Source: Deltaproteobacteria bacterium | GTDB lineage: Bacteria; Desulfobacterota; DSM-4660; Desulfatiglandales; Desulfatiglandaceae | DNA: 7,355 nt | Assembly: GCA_019313765.1 (NCBI GenBank) | Contig: JAFDAP010000072.1 | Span: forward strand, 1 to 7,355 | Direction of reading: 5' to 3' | In this document: piece by piece, positions 6,257 through 7,355 of the stretch | How positions within the stretch are numbered: the first letter of the stretch is position 1 | Layout: every line of letters starts with the position of its first letter | Translations under genes and position numbers: made by a program | Notes under the pieces: model-generated | Databases searched by the model: none | Told to the model about the DNA's origin: nothing | What the model saw: only the letters and a program-made list of their open reading frames with translations

Positions 6257-6589
6257 ATGGATGATGAGAGTTTTTATGAATATGAATCAAGTCAATACGG
6301 CGATGGTATAGTGTTAAATAAGTACAGGAATGAATTTTCACTTGTAGCGGCAAAGCGTAAGAATGATGAGATTTTTATGGAGTGGGTTTTCCCACAGAAA
6401 AGAGATGGGAGCAAGGAACCAATTGACAAAAGCCTGCCCTGGAAGATCAAACTGGGACCCAAGGCAGAAGCTATCAAGGTGCTAAAGTACTTTCTGGGGA
6501 AGCTGGAGGGTGGCATATCTCCCTCTGATGATATCCCAGATGATGACGGCAGGAAGGATGATTCATTTGACGATGATATTCCGTTTTGA
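6257..6589 (+). CDS. Small protein with SSB-type C-terminal tail (DDDIPF), putative ssDNA-binding or SSB-mimic protein
   Basis: This 110-aa protein has AGGAGA at 6245-6250, 6 nt before the ATG. Residues 1-85 form a compact domain with four predicted beta-strands (around GDGIVLNKY, EFSLVAAKRK, EIFMEWVFPQK, WKIKLG) and a final helix AEAIKVLKYFLGKL. Residues 86-110 are an acidic disordered tail with DDIP twice (91-94, 106-109) and the exact ending DDDIPF. In bacterial SSB that hexapeptide binds RecO, RecQ, PriA, exonuclease I and other repair proteins. The body is shorter than SSB and shows no SSB OB-fold signature. The beta-beta-beta-beta-alpha order resembles PC4/Whirly-type ssDNA-binding folds, which is inference only. 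It probably acts with DNA repair or replication proteins. It sits 54 nt after the IHF-like gene, possibly in one operon. Confidence 0.8.
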   Translation: MDDESFYEYESSQYGDGIVLNKYRNEFSLVAAKRKNDEIFMEWVFPQKRDGSKEPIDKSLPWKIKLGPKAEAIKVLKYFLGKLEGGISPSDDIPDDDGRKDDSFDDDIPF

Positions 6590-6655
6590 GTGAGGTTAAC
6601 GTAATTAGATATATCAAGACAGTGAAATGATGAGTGACCGAATTGCGAAATCCTG

Positions 6656-6693
6656 CCCAGCACGTAACCGCGATGTGCTGCTGGGGGTATTTT
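6656..6693 (+). terminator. Possible Rho-independent terminator
   Basis: CCCAGCA (6656-6662) pairs perfectly with TGCTGGG (6679-6685). An alternative pairing uses CAGCAC with GTGCTG (6675-6680). A short TATTTT follows two bases later. The loop is long (16 nt) and the T-run short, so the call is tentative. It would end the IHF-like/SSB-tail transcript. Confidence 0.35.
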
Positions 6694-6727
6694 CAGAAAT
6701 GGTATGGGGTAGAGAAAGGGGCTTGAA

Positions 6728-6916
6728 ATGGCTACAGAAAAAAGGGCTTTCTACTGTGTGTTTAAACCTGACAAAATGCCGAGCACGGAAGAAATGAGAA
6801 AACTTTTTGAAACAAGCTATCCCATCTTCCTGGACTCGGACCCTGTTGAATTCAAGTGCTGGTGGTGTGATCAGGAGAAGAAGGAATGGGGGAAGAAGCC
6901 CTCAGGGAACATGTGA
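6728..6916 (+). CDS. Small hypothetical protein, unknown function
   Basis: This 62-aa protein has AAAGGGG (6715-6721) 6 nt before the ATG. It begins MATEKRAFYCVFKPDKMPS, continues with a helical EEMRKLFETSY, then DPVEFKCWWCDQEKKEW. The CWWC has a Cys-x2-Cys spacing, but there is no second pair to complete a zinc site within this frame. The C-terminal ten residues, after a run of five G (6888-6892), look less protein-like. A second frame opens here and runs to 7047, so the gene may be frameshifted or may overlap a coupled gene. No family is recognised. Confidence 0.5.
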   Translation: MATEKRAFYCVFKPDKMPSTEEMRKLFETSYPIFLDSDPVEFKCWWCDQEKKEWGKKPSGNM

Positions 6917-7047
6917 CCTCGGACCTCTGGACAAAGGTGGTCCCTGAAAAGTACGGGTGTGTGCCCAAGTGGTATGCCCTGGAAGTAGGAGCTATAATCG
7001 CCAAAAAGGCCATTACGGCCTTTGAAGGCTCGTGGGTGGACGAGTAA
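6886..7047 (+). CDS. Overlapping small ORF, 53 aa, unknown function
   Basis: It starts at ATG 6886 with AGGAG at 6873-6877, 8 nt upstream, and overlaps the end of the previous ORF by 31 nt in another frame, a usual layout for translational coupling. The product begins MGEEALREHVTSDLWTKVVP, continues with EKYGCVPKWYALEVG and ends AFEGSWVDE; it has ordinary composition and no signal peptide. Alternatively, one extra base in the G5 run would fuse it to the preceding ORF as one protein of about 106 aa. In that case the single Cys of this part joins the CWWC of the first. I do not recognise the family. Confidence 0.5.
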   Translation: MGEEALREHVTSDLWTKVVPEKYGCVPKWYALEVGAIIAKKAITAFEGSWVDE

Positions 7048-7355
7048 CAGGGTCTACCTGGAACTATATACCCATAAGCTTTTTCCGAATCTGCTCCTGT
7101 AGTAGAGAAAAGGGGACAGGTAAATAACGATTTCTGTATACCAAAGACTCCCAACTCGATCACGGTTAAAGGCAAACTTGTAATAGCCTGAAATAACTTA
7201 TTTATTTTATTTTCTTGGCTTTGGATGATATAGAAAATAGCACAGGCAAATATAATGTTCCCTTTTTACTTCTTTTTGTATTGTAGTTGTAGTTGTAACA
7301 TTAATGAACATCCAGTAGAATCCGGACAGATGATTTGAAAAGGAAACAACAGTTC
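7048..7355. other. Gene-free AT-rich stretch to the window end
   Basis: No supported gene on either strand. There are two weak stems, CAGG/CCTG just after the preceding stop (7048-7060) and CCTGT/ACAGG (7096-7100, 7116-7120), neither with a T-run. A strongly AT-rich segment runs from about 7190 to 7275, followed by a 6-bp tandem repeat at 7276-7298. A purine-rich AAAAGGAAA near 7338-7346 could be the ribosome binding site of a gene starting just beyond the window. Confidence 0.5.
7276..7298. repeat. 6-bp tandem repeat TTGTAG
   Basis: TTGTA, TTGTAG, TTGTAG and TTGTAA follow one another, nearly four units of period 6. The repeat is too short for a minisatellite call; it is a simple-sequence tract in noncoding DNA. 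Confidence 0.55.

Noticed and set aside
6627..6794. 55-codon frame starting ATGATGAGTG
   Set aside because: No Shine-Dalgarno sequence, it overlaps the possible terminator, and it competes with the better supported ORF at 6728.
7276..7298. Short periodic tract as a CRISPR or iteron array
   Set aside because: Units are only 6 bp with no spacers and no replication gene nearby.

Overview
The window most likely comes from an anaerobic Desulfobacterota (former Deltaproteobacteria) chromosome. This inference rests on the lineage-typical IHF-alpha sequence style, a 127-bp palindromic intergenic repeat of a kind I associate with that group, GGTTCA-type intergenic repeats, and a metabolic set of CoA ligase, cytoplasmic molybdenum/tungsten enzyme and multi-cluster ferredoxin. 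No rRNA, tRNA or CRISPR array is visible.

Left part (1-4140), metabolism, all on +. It opens inside the C-terminal part of a phenylacetate-CoA-ligase-like adenylate-forming enzyme, followed by a small helical protein. A 262-nt spacer with facing GGTTCA repeats precedes a 698-aa molybdopterin oxidoreductase catalytic subunit of the DMSO-reductase superfamily, with a very good ribosome binding site. Thirteen nucleotides later a DUF1566 (C-type-lectin-like) gene begins at a TTG. After a 259-nt spacer comes a 152-aa ferredoxin with Cys motifs for four [4Fe-4S] clusters, the natural electron-transfer partner of the catalytic subunit. Neither redox protein has a signal peptide and no membrane anchor gene is present, so the complex is predicted to be soluble and cytoplasmic. 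Its substrate cannot be read from the sequence; the neighbouring ligase hints at acyl-CoA or aromatic-acid metabolism.

Middle (4186-5893). A convergent 12-TM MFS exporter lies on the minus strand. Upstream of it is a 559-nt region without a convincing gene. It holds the 127-bp palindromic repeat, an apparent solo end of an IS21-like element, and a plausible sigma-70 promoter for the next gene.

Right part (5894-7355), accessory or DNA-handling region on +. It carries a divergent IHF-alpha paralogue and a 110-aa protein with no SSB OB-fold signature that ends exactly like bacterial SSB (DDDIPF). Next are a possible terminator and two overlapping small ORFs of unknown function, the second (6886-7047) only 53 codons long. 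The last 308 nt are AT-rich and show no gene. The SSB-tailed protein beside an IHF-like protein is the best candidate here for something undescribed.
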